Shown here one piece after another: positions 62,574 through 64,000 of a DNA stretch of 64,000 nt. The stretch comes from Haliotispira sp965263485 (lineage in GTDB: Bacteria > Spirochaetota > Spirochaetia > SP-2023), in NCBI GenBank assembly GCA_965263485.1, contig CBDHHO010000002.1, positions 17,551 through 81,550 of the forward strand. Reading direction: 5' to 3'. Below the pieces are notes generated by a model. It saw nothing but the letters and a program-made list of their open reading frames with translations. It ran no database searches and had not been told where the DNA came from. The position numbers were made by a program, and so were the translations under genes. How positions within the stretch are numbered: the first letter of the stretch is position 1; each line of letters opens with the position of its first letter.

Positions 62574-62630
62574 GGGCACCTCTAAAAATTCGCTTTTGAT
62601 GCTGAATCAGCGAGATTTTTAGAGGTACCC
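62574..62630. mobile_element. minimal 57-bp MITE with TATA target duplication
   Basis: The two ends GGGCACCTCTAAAAATTCGC and GATTTTTAGAGGTACCC are separated by only ~20 bp, forming one long hairpin. TATA stands on both sides (62570-62573 and 62631-62634), as expected for a four-base target-site duplication. It lies in front of the barrel gene and close to ISL3. Confidence 0.8.
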
Positions 62631-62659
62631 TATACAGCCTCACTTCCCATATGTGTTTT

Positions 62660-63966
62660 GGCTCCTCGGTATATCAAGTTGATTTTAGAGTCGCAGCTAC
62701 CGGACTGGCGAGCAAGTATATCATCATTAAAAATGTTTCTGTATTCCTGTAACCCCTAGCCCTGGCTCTAACCGCTTGAAATATACTGTTCAACCCTTCC
62801 AGACGGGCGCTTGTCTTACTTGAGCGCCAGCGCTCCACCACCTTATCCCCATGTTTCTCCAAGCTATCCAATGCTTTAGCCATCGGCTCTAATAAATCCT
62901 GATCTTTTATCAGTTCTCTCGAATAATTGATAAATCTTCGAATCCTCCACTTGGCTCCCTGTAAAGTTTTCGCGCCTCTTATCCAAGATAATTTCTCTTT
63001 TATCTGATACCCCGTCATCGTCTGAAAACCTCCCGCTTCAAGCTCCAGTAAAGCTTCCAACTGTGACTTTGTCAGGGCATTGTTCGCCGGGTTCTTTACT
63101 ACTGCCCATCGTGCATGCTTAGGGAAATTCTTATGTTTACTCTCAGATTTCCTCACTGTATTTAATGCTTCTACAAACTTCTTACAAATATGAAACCAAT
63201 CAGCTGTTACCGAAGATTCAGGAAAATTCTCTCTGATTCCTTTCAAAAAAGGCTTTGACATATCACAAACTACTTCTTCAACATTTTCTTTTTCCCCATT
63301 ATGTTCTTCTATAAAGTCTTTGCACTCCTTAACAACACTGGAATCCCTTCCTTCTGTCGCAAAAATTACAGATTCCTTTTTCTTATCCATATCGACAAAT
63401 ACAGTCACATAGTTATGTCCTCGCTTGCTTGATGTCTCATCAAGTCCAATAGATTTTAAATTAGATAAATCTATTTGTTTTTTGCCTTCTTCAACGTAAT
63501 GTTTGATAATTCTGGCAACTCTTTTATCTTCGATTCCAGTTTGTCTGGCTACTGAAAGCATAGGCATTTCACGCATGAGAACAGCCTGCTCAAAGAGTAA
63601 GGTAAAAGAGCTTCCATTTCTTGCCCATGGGACCAGAATACGCCTGATACCATGCTCTAAACATTTTGTTCGGGGTACTTTTGCGCGGATGTAGCAATGG
63701 TGTTGAAAGAAGTTTAAATGCCGCCATTCAAGTTCCTTAAAGTCGTGAGCAGGGCACATTTTCTTACACTCGGGACACGGATACTTGGAGCCACGCTCAG
63801 CTTTAATTGCGATGTGTAATTCATGTGGCTTCTTGTCTTCTCTGAGTTCCTGACTGATAATCTGCCATGGTTCGCTCAGTCCCAGGCCCAAAATTAAAAG
63901 TTGCTTATCGTTCATTTCCCCATTGTATCATCTTTACCTAAAATCCACAAGACGTACCGAAGAGCC
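62660..63966. mobile_element. complete ISL3 family insertion sequence
   Basis: Terminal inverted repeats GGCTCCTCGGTATATCAAGT (from 62660) and, on the other strand from 63966, GGCTCTTCGGTACGTCTTGT. Flanks TGTGTTTT (62652-62659) and TATGTTTT (63967-63974) differ at one base and suggest the eight-base target duplication usual for ISL3. It encodes one intact transposase. Confidence 0.85.
62674..63915 (-). CDS. ISL3 family transposase
   Basis: 413 residues. The N-terminal zinc-finger-like KYPCPECKKMCPAHDFKELE and the block RTKCLEHGIRRI are followed by the DDE domain: SIGLDETSSKRGHNYVTVFV (first D), VTADWFHICKKFVEALNTVR and SSKTSARLEGLNSIFQAVRA. These are signatures of ISL3 (IS204/IS1001/IS1096/IS1165) transposases. 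Full length, no frameshift. Between the two inverted repeats. Confidence 0.93.
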   Translation of the reverse strand: MNDKQLLILGLGLSEPWQIISQELREDKKPHELHIAIKAERGSKYPCPECKKMCPAHDFKELEWRHLNFFQHHCYIRAKVPRTKCLEHGIRRILVPWARNGSSFTLLFEQAVLMREMPMLSVARQTGIEDKRVARIIKHYVEEGKKQIDLSNLKSIGLDETSSKRGHNYVTVFVDMDKKKESVIFATEGRDSSVVKECKDFIEEHNGEKENVEEVVCDMSKPFLKGIRENFPESSVTADWFHICKKFVEALNTVRKSESKHKNFPKHARWAVVKNPANNALTKSQLEALLELEAGGFQTMTGYQIKEKLSWIRGAKTLQGAKWRIRRFINYSRELIKDQDLLEPMAKALDSLEKHGDKVVERWRSSKTSARLEGLNSIFQAVRARARGYRNTETFLMMIYLLASPVAATLKST

Positions 63967-64000
63967 TATGTTTTACCTCAGGATGGCACAACTGTCAAAT

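Overview
The window comes from a spirochaete. The diagnostic gene is a full-length flaA (28496-29620), the periplasmic flagellar sheath protein known from Spirochaetota, with a sigma-28-like promoter. A stand-alone CheY and many lipoproteins fit this. The genome segment is heavily worked over by mobile DNA: two complete insertion sequences, several IS remnants, a Mu-like prophage remnant and about twenty copies of a dispersed repeat whose ends read GGGCACCTCTAAAAATTC / GAATTTTTAGAGGTGCCC. No tRNA, rRNA or CRISPR array was seen.

Layout. 1-7888: Mu-like phage remnant; a minus-strand block (small early-type genes, MuF head protein, a truncated upstream gene) meets a plus-strand baseplate and tail-fibre block (gp46, gp47, gp48, fibre, DUF1353). 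8183-8463: IS1595 scrap and a MITE-like element. 8500-14480 (minus): Calvin-cycle operon in the order cbbL-cbbS-cbbX-cbbY-cbbF-cbbP, encoding red-type form IC RuBisCO, its activase, and FBPase and phosphoribulokinase; repeat elements bracket it on both sides. 14537-17250: repeats, including an eight-copy 66-68 bp array, and a lipoprotein gene that appears switched off by a heptanucleotide repeat. 17258-23315: HEAT-repeat protein, dUTPase, beta-propeller protein and a three-gene DUF350 membrane locus. 23715-27553: three lipoproteins that share an N-terminal domain but carry unrelated repetitive C-termini. 28496-33594: flaA, DJ-1-type protein, CheY, acyltransferase and DusA. 33627-38429: lepA, a beta-helix lipoprotein and an Rpn-type nuclease. 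38532-46370 (minus): ABC sugar importer with dehydrogenase, isomerase, ROK repressor, ROK kinase and NagB-like isomerase. 46861-49190: three tandem copies of a coiled-coil nuclease-like gene whose coil grows from 2 to 4 to 6 heptads. 49248-53992 (minus): four GH18-like lipoproteins and one unrelated lipoprotein. 54262-60047: an Lpl-type sugar importer divergent from a GH130 phosphorylase and a LacI regulator. 60104-63966: IS5-family transposase, outer-membrane barrel and a complete ISL3 element.

How it fits together. The two ABC loci and the secreted GH18 and GH130 enzymes describe a glycan-scavenging heterotroph. The cbb operon adds a CO2-fixing or redox-balancing module that looks acquired from a proteobacterium. 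The surface lipoproteins show several slippage-prone tracts: heptamers that shift the reading frame, and in-frame 9-, 12- and 21-bp repeats. This suggests that the cell varies its surface. All family names come from recognising motifs by eye; no search was run.
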